The position numbers and the translations under genes are program-made. Of a DNA stretch of 64,000 nt, positions 10,626 through 21,162 are shown in pieces; position 1 is the first letter of the stretch; each line of letters opens with the position of its first letter. Source of the stretch: Hyaloperonospora brassicae (taxonomy: Eukaryota > Oomycota > Peronosporomycetes > Peronosporales > Peronosporaceae); assembly GCA_947650285.1 (NCBI GenBank), contig CANTFL010001447.1:162166-226165 (forward strand), written 5' to 3'. The notes beneath the pieces were generated by a model. That model did no database searches. It saw only the letters and a program-made list of their open reading frames with translations, and was not told the origin of the DNA.

Positions 10626-10725
10626 GGTTGATGTACACCGTACATCAACCGAGAAGTGGACCCCTCCAAGGATATTATCCTTAGCAATAATAATCCGACA
10701 ACATCACTCATTTCGAGTGATGTTG
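10626..10725. repeat. Three perfect hairpins in 100 bases
   Basis: Inverted repeats: 10626-10635 with 10641-10650 (10-bp stem, 5-nt loop); 10668-10674 with 10676-10682 (7-bp arms around one base); and 10699-10708 with 10716-10725 (10-bp stem, 7-nt loop). They lie just beyond the 3' end of the LINE and resemble in style the hairpin chain of the chromovirus LTR, though the sequence is not the same. They may be the remnant of another LTR. Confidence 0.8.
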
Positions 10726-12916
10726 ATTGAATATCGTCAAAAATATAATGTTCAAAAATAAGAACTTTCATACCAATTTTTATGTAACGGGCTCACCCCT
10801 TTACATGCAATACCGCCCCTCAGACTACTGTATCCGGACCGCGATGGTCCCGCTTCACCAACGCCGTAAGTTGACGTATCTCGTGCGCCCAGAAAAGAGC
10901 GACACTGTCAGTTACTGTGGTCTGCTCTCCTCTATTCACAGCGTCGTTCCGCTCATTCCATAGCTGAGTGAGGAAAATAGTACACATAAGAAACAAGATT
11001 CGCTTCCAGCCCTTAACCGCGGGATCGAGATCGCCTTAAAAACGTTTAAGCAGCCGATGACGCTGCCGTGCCGGTATCGCAGGAGCTCGTCTAGTAGCGC
11101 AGCTGAGCAAAAGACTCGTGTCCCCTAAAGGGGTCTCGGTGACGCCTGACCAGTGCTGAAGGAATTTGCCCCAACATGCGCGCGCCTTCCGATAGTCCCA
11201 GAAGATGTGATCCGGAGAATCCTTGACAAAGTGACACCCCGGCGATGCACGGCAACTATTGTCATCTTGCCTACCCGCTGATATATATCAAGCTGCTTGG
11301 TAGCGATCCGATAGCACCTCCAAACTTGATGATTCGTAAATCCATGTGCGTGACGCCACACCTGGGACGGACTCTGATTGCGGCTGCCCGCTGCCTTGAA
11401 TCCGTACTTACTACGGCTTCCATACGCCGCAACAGCGGCCGTAATGCAACCGCTAACGGTAGTTTATAAAGCTAAAACTCACGGCGAAAGACTGTCCTCC
11501 GAAGGGAACTATTCGCGACGCGCCCCGCTGCCGACCATGGAAAACCGGTGATGGCAGGGACGGGCGTAAAATACGGCACCGTTCAACTGTAGAAATTCGG
11601 CTGAGGGTGAGCACCCATCAACTAGGGCCGGGACCAGCTCTATTAGCTGCGTAAGGAAGAACCAACGGAATCCGTCGGCCCCCTGCCGCAGGTGGACCCG
11701 GCCATCCGAAAGGTTCTTAAGACCCCGCCAAGGTCCGAACTGTGTGGCCCCGCCGCACCGTTGAACAGTCGTAATCGTACCGAAATGAAGGTGTATGCCG
11801 CAACCTTAATGGAGGCGCAACCGCCAACTCAGTCTTAATGAAAGATGGAGACGCCAGAAGGATAGCCATTGCCCATCGCCGTAATTTAGACAGTGAGTGG
11901 TGATAATAGGACAGTCCCGCAGGAGGAATGCGGAAGGTAAACTCTACATGTCTCGTCTGATGGACGTGTACGTCCGAGATAGAACAAGCAACGATCCTGT
12001 CGAATTTGGAGATGATTAATTGAAGTACTCGCCCGTCCCGTATGCAGGGGTTATTGAACCATCCAAACGTACCCCAAAATTGATAGATAACGTGCAAGAG
12101 ATGATCCTGGGCAGCTATTGCATCTGGAAAGCGAAGCTGAAACGACAAAATACATTCGTCCCCGTCCCACCAGCTGTCGGCGCCACGAAGCAAGGGTGCC
12201 ACGTGCTCAGTCATCTGGGCCCGGATACGCTCCATTTGCTCATCTGTGGGCTCAAGAAGCTTGTCCAGATCACTCGCAACCAAATATTTTGATATATTAG
12301 CCAAACAAGCCGACCACGCCCCCCTCTTCGAGGCCTCTCGTGTAGTAACATCCCAGAAGGTGTGGTCGACCTTGATAAACCCCAGAAACGCCACGAGCAG
12401 AAATATTTATCATTTTCTTGCGTGAGCCATTGCAGCGCATGTTTAGCTCGCTGTGTTTTAATGGCGACCTCGAAAGAGGCGAGCCCGACTCCCACTGCCT
12501 TTTTGGGTGTGAAGATCCGTCCAGGATTGACCTTGTGGCGCCGCGCGTCCGTGTAGGTGGCACGGGCCCACAAAAACGTTTGTACAAATTCTGAATTGCT
12601 TTTCTTGCCCATTCCGGGATATAAAACAATGCGGCCGTAATAAGTACTTAAGGCAGGATGATGTAGTTTAAAATCAAAAATCGATGCTGCACGCTAGTAT
12701 AAACTTTGACAGCCGTGAACAGTCTCGATTGTAGCTTCCTAATGCGAAGCGCCCGATTGCGATGCTGTAAATTTCCAGTCTCGACCTCGTATTCTAGATA
12801 CCTCATTGTATCCGCTGGCTGGACGACCGAGATGCCGTATAAGTCCTGGACGCGCACCGCGCTATTAGAAAATATCAGGTTACTTTTTGTCGGCTGGTCT
12901 TGCAGACCCAATTAAA

Positions 12917-13603
12917 TCAAGAAACGAGGTGGAGCGCCGGCCCGAGCTGATTCCCTTTCTTCAGAAAGAATGTTAAGTCATCTACATACGCGGAGAATGT
13001 GTGTCGAACTGTCCCACAACCCGTCATTGGGAGCCCTGTTAAGTCCGGTGTCTGCTGCACCGCTATGCCTAAGAGCTCGAAGACGATGAGAAAAATCAAC
13101 CGGGCCAGCAAGCAACCTTGGCGAATACCTGAGACAATGGGAATGGGAATGGACCGCTCCCAGTTGACAAGGAATGAACGGGTTGTTCCAGTAAATAGCC
13201 GGGCGGTGAGCTGAACATAGCGCTCAGCAAACCCAAACTGTCGCAGCGCTTCATACATCAAATACCTATCCACAGTGTCATACGCTTTACAAAATTCGAG
13301 CAAGAGAATGACCCGACTGTTTACTGCGTCCAAATCCTCGTCCAGCGCCGCAGTGGCCAGCTGAGATAGCATCATCATCACCAATTTTAACATCCGCCTG
13401 CCATGCACGCAGCCTCGTTGTGAGTCCCCGATGAGTTTCAGGAGAACCCGTAGCAGCCGTGTCGCTAGTCCTTCGGCAAAAAATTTGTAAATGGTTTGGA
13501 GTAACGCGATGGGTCGATAATCCATCGAATCCGCCGAGTCCCCTTTACGCAAGGGTATGATCAGGGCCTTAAGAAATGAGGACGGAGGATCCTCCCCTGC
13601 CAT
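12917..13603 (-). pseudogene. LINE reverse transcriptase fragment
   Basis: A 228-codon frame carries the LINE-type RT blocks in order: IPLRKGDSADSMDYRPIALL, the QRGCVHGRRM block, LEFCKAYDTVDR, GIRQGCLLARLIFLIVFELL and the active-site box SAYVDDLTFF (YVDD where LINEs usually have YADD). The frame is lost at 12917 and continues in another frame near 12900 (RVQDLYGISVV). Catalytic Asp residues are present, but the protein cannot be complete. Confidence 0.88.
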
Positions 13604-13852
13604 AATACGATAGCTTAGTCCCGTAAGCGCGGGGACGAGAAGATTAGCTGTGTCTTAAGGAAGATCATATTTAAGTCCATCCGACCCTGCGTATTTGTGA
13701 CGACTGATGCATGTATTAGCCGCGAGAGCTTTTGCTCACGTGAAATCTCGTAAAAGCGCCATGCTGTCAGCTGAAAAAGTATCCGCTGGGCAGGAATCGT
13801 TGCCAAGTCGCGAATGACATAAGGCAAGTCTACAAGAGGTGCAGTCCGATAA

Positions 13853-13857
13853 CTCAC
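13853..13857. repeat. Target site duplication CTCAC, left
   Basis: CTCAC directly precedes the LTR start at 13858 and recurs at 28532-28536 directly after the LTR end at 28531. This shows that 13858-28531 is one insertion unit in the LINE. Confidence 0.92.
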
Positions 13858-14333
13858 TGTAACGGGGTTACACGTCGGCTGGTAGTCGACGATAGGTGTG
13901 GTGCACACAAGAGAGGGGGTTACCCTATAAAGTAATTTTAGAACACAGTGAGTGTATCAATTGTTGAAGACCGATGTCTGTCATCAATTAATTGCGAGAT
14001 CTTTTAAGAGGTTATTTAGGGCAGGTTAAATACGTTGTTCTAAGGTGTTCTTTTAGGCTAATTAAAGAAATAAAAATTCAGTTCCCCTTTTGATCAGTAA
14101 GAGACACGTGCCTCACGAGGCGTATTTGATCGGTAGGAGCTAGCAATACCTGTGAAGGTAGCTACTCCTGAGCACTCTGTGCTGTGATTCTTTTGAATCG
14201 TTTGGTCCCTTAGGAACGGGGACCGTAAGCTCTCTGAGCTTGTTGACTCTCTGAGTCGGGTTCGTAGAACCAAAGTTGCTCGTAAGAGCGTTAAGTCTTC
14301 CTCTGACTTAAAGAGCTGTGTAGCTCCGCTACA
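13858..14333 (+). repeat. 5' LTR of the outer chromovirus
   Basis: 476 bp, the same length as the other complete LTRs of the family. It begins TGTAACGGGGTTACA and ends TGTAGCTCCGCTACA, so each 15-bp end is itself an inverted repeat with 6-bp arms. The 3' half is a chain of hairpins. The sequence directly after it (from 14335, TTGGTAGCACTTGTAGTC) should be the primer-binding site, but I cannot match it to a tRNA. Confidence 0.95.
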
Positions 14334-14393
14334 CTTGGTAGCACTTGTAGTCAATCTACGCCTGAGTCGTTACGACTGATCCTCTGTGAGGAT
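14110..14393 (+). promoter_or_regulatory. Chain of about 14 perfect hairpins from LTR into the gag start
   Basis: Consecutive stems (arm/arm): 14110-14114/14117-14121; 14134-14138/14164-14168 with inner stems; 14171-14175/14179-14183; 14186-14190/14195-14199; 14204-14209/14219-14224; 14227-14232/14236-14241; 14245-14249/14253-14257; 14259-14263/14267-14271; 14278-14281/14286-14289; 14291-14297/14305-14311; 14313-14317/14322-14326; 14319-14324/14328-14333; 14365-14369/14373-14377; 14379-14384/14388-14393. Loops are mostly 3-4 nt. The last stem contains the gag ATG (14392). It is present in all copies. Confidence 0.88.
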
Positions 14394-15426
14394 GGAGCAA
14401 TCCACACCCCTCTCTGAGGCCCAAAAGGTCGCGCTTGATAAGCTGACCGCGGCCGTAGGCCCTGAGTACGTGGAGTTTCTCGCTGCACAAGGTCCCGATG
14501 TGCTCAACGCACGAGTAGAGACCTTCATGCAGTATGAAACGGCCCTGTTGGGCCAGGTTCAAAACCAAGTAGCGTCGGCTATGCCGACACGCTATGTGGC
14601 TATGCCACCAGAAGAGGCTAAGCCTCGTCCCCTTCGGGTGGACGTTAAATGTTACTCCGGGAAGGAGGGGGAAAACCTTACCCTCTGGATCCGTGAGATT
14701 GAGATGGCCATGGACTCTGGTCTCATCTCACTTGAGAACCAGCGGGTCTCGTTGGCTATCTCTAAGCTCGATGGTAGAGCGAGAGAGTGGGCTTTGACGT
14801 GTGGCACGTCGGTCAACTTGGCGTTTCCCACGTGGGATTCGCTCAAGTTGGACCTTTTGCGAGTTTTCTCGCCGCCTAACCAGGCATATCGCGTGCGCTC
14901 ACGCTTCTTGTCTACCCGTCAGGGTAAGAACGAGTTAACGGACTATGTCCAGGAGTTGAGAACTCTGATGGCTGCCATGCAGTCCGACCCTCTCCCTGAG
15001 ACCGTCTACGTGACAGTCTTCATGGAAGGTCTTCGCACTGGCATTGCCAGGACCGAGGTCTTTCGAGTCCATCCCTCGACTTTTGAGGAGGCTGTGAGCA
15101 TCGCTCAGAATGCTGAGCATAACTTCAAGTCGGCCAGACTTGGTTGGAATGGGTACAACCCAAGCTATGCGAGGGCAACATCAGCAAGTAGCTCGGCTTA
15201 CTGTAAGCCCGAACCGATGGATCTCAGCAACGCTGAAGATGAAGGTGAAGCTGGGCTTCATGTTGCCGAGCAACGACAGGAGGTGAGACGCTGTTACATG
15301 TGCGGAAGCACTAAACATCTACGTCCCACTTGTCCTTTGCGTAAGCAACGACCGACTCCTACGGGTCGAAACCCCAGCCTCAACCAGAAACTTGGTATGG
15401 CACGGGGAAACGTCGACACCCAGTAG
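14392..15426 (+). CDS. gag: Gag of the outer chromovirus
   Basis: Capsid/nucleocapsid precursor, 344 aa, open from ATG 14392 to TAG 15424-15426. The capsid-like core shows [24 protein letters not shown] and [12 protein letters not shown], typical of Ty3/gypsy retrotrans_gag. One CCHC zinc knuckle (C-x2-C-x4-H-x4-[15 protein letters not shown]) lies near residue 303. The start ATG sits in the 3' arm of the last leader hairpin. The pol frame overlaps its 3' end and is reached by -1 frameshift. Confidence 0.95.
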   Translation: MEQSTPLSEAQKVALDKLTAAVGPEYVEFLAAQGPDVLNARVETFMQYETALLGQVQNQVASAMPTRYVAMPPEEAKPRPLRVDVKCYSGKEGENLTLWIREIEMAMDSGLISLENQRVSLAISKLDGRAREWALTCGTSVNLAFPTWDSLKLDLLRVFSPPNQAYRVRSRFLSTRQGKNELTDYVQELRTLMAAMQSDPLPETVYVTVFMEGLRTGIARTEVFRVHPSTFEEAVSIAQNAEHNFKSARLGWNGYNPSYARATSASSSAYCKPEPMDLSNAEDEGEAGLHVAEQRQEVRRCYMCGSTKHLRPTCPLRKQRPTPTGRNPSLNQKLGMARGNVDTQ

Positions 15427-15446
15427 GCGCGGGGCGGCCTACTGGG
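15405..15446 (+). promoter_or_regulatory. Gag-Pol -1 ribosomal frameshift signal
   Basis: The slippery heptamer G GGA AAC (15405-15411) is in the gag frame as required (CGG GGA AAC). A 7-nt spacer (15412-15418) leads to a 10-bp stem, 15419-15428 with 15437-15446, with an 8-nt loop. The gag stop (15424-15426) lies inside the stem. After a -1 shift the frame is open from 15411 into the protease. The same arrangement occurs in the other two copies. Confidence 0.9.
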
Positions 15447-18400
15447 GTAGAACTGAGTTCTGTCACTTCTCTACGAGGTAGAGCGACACAGGGCTTAGCC
15501 CCACAGAGCCCCGTGCCAGCAATCACAGAGCGTGGATACAAGTCTGGCTTGTTAGTCGCTGAGGCGATAGTTAAAGGCTTTGAGAAGCACTGGTCGATAT
15601 TAATCGATTCTGGGGCGTCATGCAACTATGCTAGACGCCGTTCCCTTGAGGGGAGTCAGCAATATGCTGAGGCGCTCAAAGCGCACGATGGTGATTCCAT
15701 CACTGTTCGTTTAGCGACGGGTAGTCGCGTTACTGTGCCTAAAGTTCCGTTGAACTTGGGCGTGAGGTTTTTGGACTTTGATAGCACAGAACGCTGTCTC
15801 GTCCTTGACTTGGATTCGAGATACGATCTCATCCTAGGCATGGCATGGCTTGAACGCCATGAACCATGGATCGATTAGAGGTCTAAGACCTTAGGCGCAA
15901 CGCGCAATGTTCCTAGTGGAGTTTTGGAGAGTCATGAACCCACCTTTGCTAGGCAACAAAAGCGCTATTGGCGCGAGCCATTGACGGAAGATGTTAATGT
16001 GCTGGACATTGGTATGTCGGAGTTGATTAACTCGACTGTCTATGACATGAATGTTGAGCGGAGCTCTTCTAATGTGTTTGAAGAGAGTTGTACTCCGTTG
16101 AGTGATACTCGTTGTGATAATGAGTCACTGCATGCGTCAAGCATGGTTGGCCTACGGTCGGGAAATACAGGAAGTAATTCCCATGATGTCAGTGCGGTGG
16201 CACGTGAAATTACACAGAGTGAGGGCGGCCGTGATGGCACCTCACTGAATGTCGGTAATGACATTGATGGCGAGAAGCCAGAGCGTTCAGGGCTAGGCCC
16301 GAATGCTGTACGTGAAGTGGTCCGTGTAAATCCACTGGGTGAAGTGTTTGAGTTACGTAACACTTCACCAGATGTCGTTCAAGACATGAGCTCTCGTCTA
16401 GAGCGTGCTAAGACAAGTAGCAACCACGGGGACCCGACTGTCCCAGCCTCTAGGAGGCGTACGGTTTCTGTGAGGAAACGATTCCAGCGTAAGTTGGCAA
16501 CTGTGAAGCGCCCAACGTCTAAGAAGTCACGAAGTGATAATAGTAATAATACACTATATACACTTGTCAATGGGTTGACTGGCCAGATCGATGGCAATAT
16601 TAGTCTTGAGACTCTTCCATCTTTGGATACTCTCTTTGAACTAGACGAAATGTCTGACGGCGAATTTAGCCAAGTCTTACAGGCAGGAGAATTATCCGAG
16701 TTAGTGGTCATTCGACCAGATATTGAGTTGAACTCATCCTCGTTATTGGACGAGTCTGTCCTTGAGGACACAAAGGCGGCATTGGATGCCCGTAGTGGAT
16801 CTTCGATCCTTAAGGATCCTCTTGATCCGTTCTATCCTTTGGTAAATGAGTTTCAGGACGTGGTGTGTCACAACCCACCGTCCGTCTTACCTCCCGATAG
16901 AGGTGTACGTCATGAAATTGACATTGGTTCCTGGAACTAAATACTGCGTAACACGGCAGTGGCCTTTACCGAAGGAACAGTGCGACGTCATTGGCGACTT
17001 CTTTCGTGCAAAGCACGCAGCGGGCATGGTTCGTGAGAGCAAATCTCCTCATTCCACGCCCACATTTTGTGTTCGAAAGCCCAATGGAAAGTGGCGCATT
17101 GTTCATGCTTACAATAAGCTTAATACTGCCACGATCCCGGCTCAGACACCAATTCCTCGGAAATATGTTCTTCAGAACAATATGGTGGGATGTACGATGT
17201 ACAGTGCACTCGATTTAGTCGATGGTTATTACCAATTACTCATGCGTGAGAAAGATATTCCGCTAACAGCGGTTAGTACCCCGAGCGGTATGCTCTGGGA
17301 GTGGCTAGTTATGCCACAGGGCTTGTCAAACGCGCCAGCTACGTTCAATCGTCTTGTGACGCAACTGTTTCGGCCTCACCGAGGTTATGCACAGACCTAC
17401 TTTGATGACATCTTTGTCCATAGTCGTGCTATGAACGGCCGGTCTGATGTGGATAATCACATCGACCATTTACGAGCAGTGCTCGAGTGCATGCTCACAA
17501 ACAAGTTGTATGCCAACGCCTCTAAGTGCATCTTTGGTGCACAAGAGATTCCCTTTTTAGGGTGCTTCATTGGGAAGCGTGGTCTTAGAGCGGATTCCGC
17601 TAAGATAAAAGCCATAGTCGATTGGCCGGTTCCTCAGAACCAGAAGGACTTACGTAAGTGGCTTGGCCTTGCCAATTACTTGCACAAGTATAGTGCAAAC
17701 TATGCAGACATGGCTCGACCATTATCCAATCTCCTTAAAAAGGATGTGGAATGGTGTTGGACGAACACCGAGCAGGAAGCCTTTACGGCTGTAAAAGAGA
17801 GTCTTCTTCATGCGCCAATCTTGGCTTTGCCCGATCCTGATCGGCCTTTCAGTGTCGTCTGTGACGCATCTGACTTTGCCATCGGCAGTGCTCTGTTACA
17901 AACAGATAATTATGGACGGGAACGCGTCATTGCGTTTGAGTCCCGGCAGTTGAAAGCAGCTGAAAAGAACTATCCAGTTCATGACAAAGAGCTACTTGCA
18001 ATGAAGTATGCTTTAGTTAAATTCAGAGTTCATCTGCTTGGCTCTAAGCCTTTTGTGATCTTTACAGATCATGCGTCATTACGCACTGCGACCCAGTCGC
18101 CACATCTATCTCAGCGAATGGCCCGTTGGCTCTCATTCTTTGCGGAATACAACTTCGAGGTGAAGTATAAGCCGGGCAAGCAGAATGCTTTGGCTGATGC
18201 GTTGTCACGCAGGCCTGACTATGATCTTGCTCATGTTACGACTCTATCATCATCGGTCACAGACCTCATTCGTTCGGCATATTCCAAAGATGAACATTGT
18301 GTAGCTTTGCTACGTGCTCTGGGGAGCGAGGAGTTTAACGACTCAGACATTAAATTGTCGGCACGTTTGCGTGCGAGGCTACATCGATATTCCATCGATC

Positions 18401-19986
18401 AAGGCCTGTTGTGCTATAGCACAGATATGGAGGATACTCCCGGTATCGTTGTCCCTCATGATGAGGAATTGAAGTATCGCATCCTCTATGAGGCGCATGA
18501 TACTGCGGTGAGCGGTCATCTCGGTCGAGAAAAGACATATAGCGCCATGAGCCAATATTATTGGTGGCCCAAACTTTACAAATGGGTAAGCACATATGTG
18601 CGTACGTGCGAAACGTGTCAACGGGTGAAACCCTCAGCTCATGCGTCTGCGCCGCTCGCTAGTCTCCCTATACCCTCTGGGTGCTGGGAGTCCATCAGCA
18701 TGGATTTCATGTTCGGTCTGCCGAAAGATGGGCAAGGCAATACGGGTATTGTGGTCTTTGTTGACCGTTTGAGCAAGATGGCTCACTTGGCGGCTGTGCC
18801 GGATACCATTGATGGTGAAGGTACAGCTACGATGTTTATCGATCGAGTGTTTCGATAACACGGCTTGCCTGTGGCAATTGTCTCTGACCGAGACCCTCGC
18901 TTCACTGGGAAGTTTTGGAAGTCCATCTTCAAGGTGCTCGGCACACGTTTGGACATGTCCACAGCGGATCATCCGCAGACAGATGGTCAAACCGAGCGAG
19001 TCAATCGCGTTATCGGTGATATATTACGCAGTGTTTGCGCTAATACACCAAAACGTTGGAGTTCGATGCTCCCTGTTGTTGAGTTTGCGTTAAATAACGC
19101 TGTTCACGCCTCTACAGGCTTTACTCCGTTCCACGTGAACGGTCTCACATACCCTCGCGTTCCGTTAACGCTACCACTGCGTGGTTCAGGGCTTGGTGGG
19201 GGAGAGATGGCCGATCGGCTTGCAGATATCAGCCCTGCCACTGTTCATAAACAGGTAAGCGAGTTTCTCGCAACGCGCTTGAATGTGTTACGACACGTGC
19301 GTGATGCACTGGCTGATAGCCAAGATAGACAAAAGGAGCAAGCTGATGTTAAAGGCAGAGGATGTATTGAACGTTATAAGGTCGGAGACCAGGTTCTACT
19401 CAATGCTAAAAACCTACCTACAAATGTAGTCTCTGCTGTCTTCAAGACAAAGTTGCGTCCGCGCTTCATTGGACCGTTCACGGGCATCGCTAAGAAGGGA
19501 TTGGCGTACACGCTCAACCTTCCGCGCAAACTGCGCACGCACCCAGTGTTCTACGTTGGCTTGCTTAAGCCGTATCGGGACCCGTCTCATGTGAACTCGG
19601 AGGCGCTTGCTCCTGGAAATAAGGCCTTGACGTCGACTGTTGCATCCGAACCAGGAGGTCAAGCTAACCATCCACACGGGCTAAGGCCAACTCCAACGCC
19701 TGAACACGGGCTTGCATCGCGCCGAGTTCATTCTGGGTCTTACCCAATGTCTCTCGGAGACCACTCAGCTCACGGAGCACCTTCTCATGCTCCTCCTTCG
19801 GTACCCCGACCGCCACCGACGCTGCTCGATGAGCAAGGGAACCACCAGTTCCATGTGGAGAAAATCCTTCAGCGACGTCGTCGTCGTGGCCAATACCAGT
19901 ATCTGGTGAAGTGGCGAGGGTACCCGGAGTCGGAGAACTCGTGAAGGTATGAGATGCCCCTTCGGCAGGACTGCCCTTACGCCGTG
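15411..19986 (+). pseudogene. pol: Pol of the outer chromovirus, inactivated
   Basis: Frames in order: protease (DSGAS near 15610), long acidic linker, RT (YFDD near 17399), RNase H ([13 protein letters not shown]), integrase (zinc finger, then DRDPRF and [13 protein letters not shown]) and the start of a chromodomain ([22 protein letters not shown]). Compared with the intact copy it has TGG to TAG at 15876-15878, one extra base near 16923, CAA to TAA at 18856-18858 and TGG to TGA at 19942-19944. It is cut at 19986 by the inserted copy. It cannot make a full polyprotein. Confidence 0.93.
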
Positions 19987-20522
19987 TTACCCTGACGGGT
20001 AGACAAGAGGCGTGAGCGCACGCGATATGCCTGGTTAGGCGGCGAGAAAACTCGCAAAAGGTCCAACTTGAGCGAATCTTACGTGGGAAACGCCAAGTTG
20101 ACCGACGTGACACACGTCAAAGCCCACTCTCTCGCTCTACCATCGAGCTTAGAGATAGCCAACGAGACCCGCTGGTTCTCAAGTGAGATGAGACCAGAGT
20201 CCATGGCCATCTCAATCTCACGGATCCAGAGGGTAAGGTTTTCCCCCTCCTTCCCGGAGTAACATTTAACGTCCACCCGAAGGGGACGAGGCTTAGCCTC
20301 TTCTGGTGGCATAGCCACATAGCGTGTCGGCATAGCCGACGCTACTTGGTTTTGAACCTGGCCCAACAGGGCCGTTTCATACTGCATGAAGGTCTCTACT
20401 CGTGCGTTGAGCACATCGGGACCTTGTGCAGCGAGAAACTCCACGTACTCAGGGCCTACGGCCGCGGTCAGCTTATCAAGCGCGACCTTTTGGGCCTCAG
20501 AGAGGGGTGTGGATTGCTCCAT
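19987..20522 (-). pseudogene. gag: Gag N-terminal part of the inserted circle
   Basis: Starts at ATG 20522-20520 and matches the first half of gag. The frame stops early at 20079-20081 because TGG has become TAA (two adjacent changes in CACGTGGG). Gag sequence continues to 19987, where it is joined to the outer element. The remaining gag lies at the other end of the insert (26603-27087). Confidence 0.92.
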
Positions 20523-20580
20523 CCTCAAAGAGGATCAGTCGTAACGACTCAGGCGTAGATTGACTACAAGTGCTACCAAG

Positions 20581-21056
20581 TGTAGCGGAGCTACACAGCT
20601 CTTTAAGTCAGAGGAAGACTTAACGCTCTTACGAGCAACTTTGGTTCTACGAACCCGACTCAGAGAGTCAACAAGCTCAGAGAGCTTACGGTCCCCGTTC
20701 CTAAGGGACCAAACGATTCAAAAGAATCACAGCACAGAGTGCTCAGGAGTAGCTACCTTCACAGGTATTGCTAGCTCCTACCGATCAAAGACGCCTCGTG
20801 AGGCACGTGTCTCTTACTGATCAAAAGGGGAACTGAATTTTTATTTCTTTAATTAGCCTAAAAGAACACCTTAGAACAACGTATTTAACCTGCCCTAAAT
20901 AACCTCTTAAAAGATCTCGCAATTAACTGATGACAGACATCGGTCTTCAACAATTGATACACTCACTGTGTTCTAAAATTACTTTATAGGGTAACCCCCT
21001 CTCTTGTGTGCACCACACCTATCGTCGACTACCAGCCGACGTGTAACCCCGTTACA
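20581..21056 (-). repeat. Single LTR of the inserted circle
   Basis: 476 bp, reverse orientation, starting TGTAGCGGAGCTACA and ending TGTAACCCCGTTACA on plus. It is flanked by the gag leader on the left and by the polypurine tract and antisense frame on the right. This is what one LTR shared by both ends of a circle looks like. Confidence 0.93.
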
Positions 21057-21162
21057 CCCTCCCCCACCAGACTGACGTTACCACCAAACGTCAATCGGCT
21101 TCTGTCCTCGAAGAGGTCGGTGTGTGTGTGTTTAACCTCGCGGTTGCTGAACACGAAACACC

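Larger units (their letters stand above)
10779..13857 (-). mobile_element. LINE (non-LTR retrotransposon), 3' half
   Basis: Decayed LINE reading right to left; its 5' half lies at 28532-34235 beyond the inserted chromovirus. In order come the linker before the RT (13615-13857), the RT (12917-13603), the thumb/connection region in broken frames (11717-12911, including IPEWARKAIQNLYKRF near 12610) and a zinc-knuckle segment near 11130-11260 (DSPDHIFWDYRKARACW, typical of zf-RVT). The C-terminus contains LTQLWNERNDAV and ends at a stop at 10820-10822. The 3' UTR appears to end near 10779 in a short A-run (T-run on plus). Many frameshifts and stops show it is old. Confidence 0.85.

Noticed and set aside
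14335..14352. tRNA identity of the chromovirus primer-binding site
   Set aside because: The sequence after the LTR does not fit the expected T-arm/acceptor pattern when complemented, so no tRNA is named; self-priming is possible but unsupported.
16846..18858. A separate 670-residue protein starting at 16846
   Set aside because: It is the RT-RNase H-integrase part of pol displaced by the one-base insertion near 16923; its first 25 or so residues are out of frame.
18350..19677. Minus-strand frames over the integrase region of the outer copy, taken as further antisense genes
   Set aside because: They are 80-118 codons, lack a start context or continuation, and recur only as shadows of conserved pol codons, unlike the 433-codon frame.
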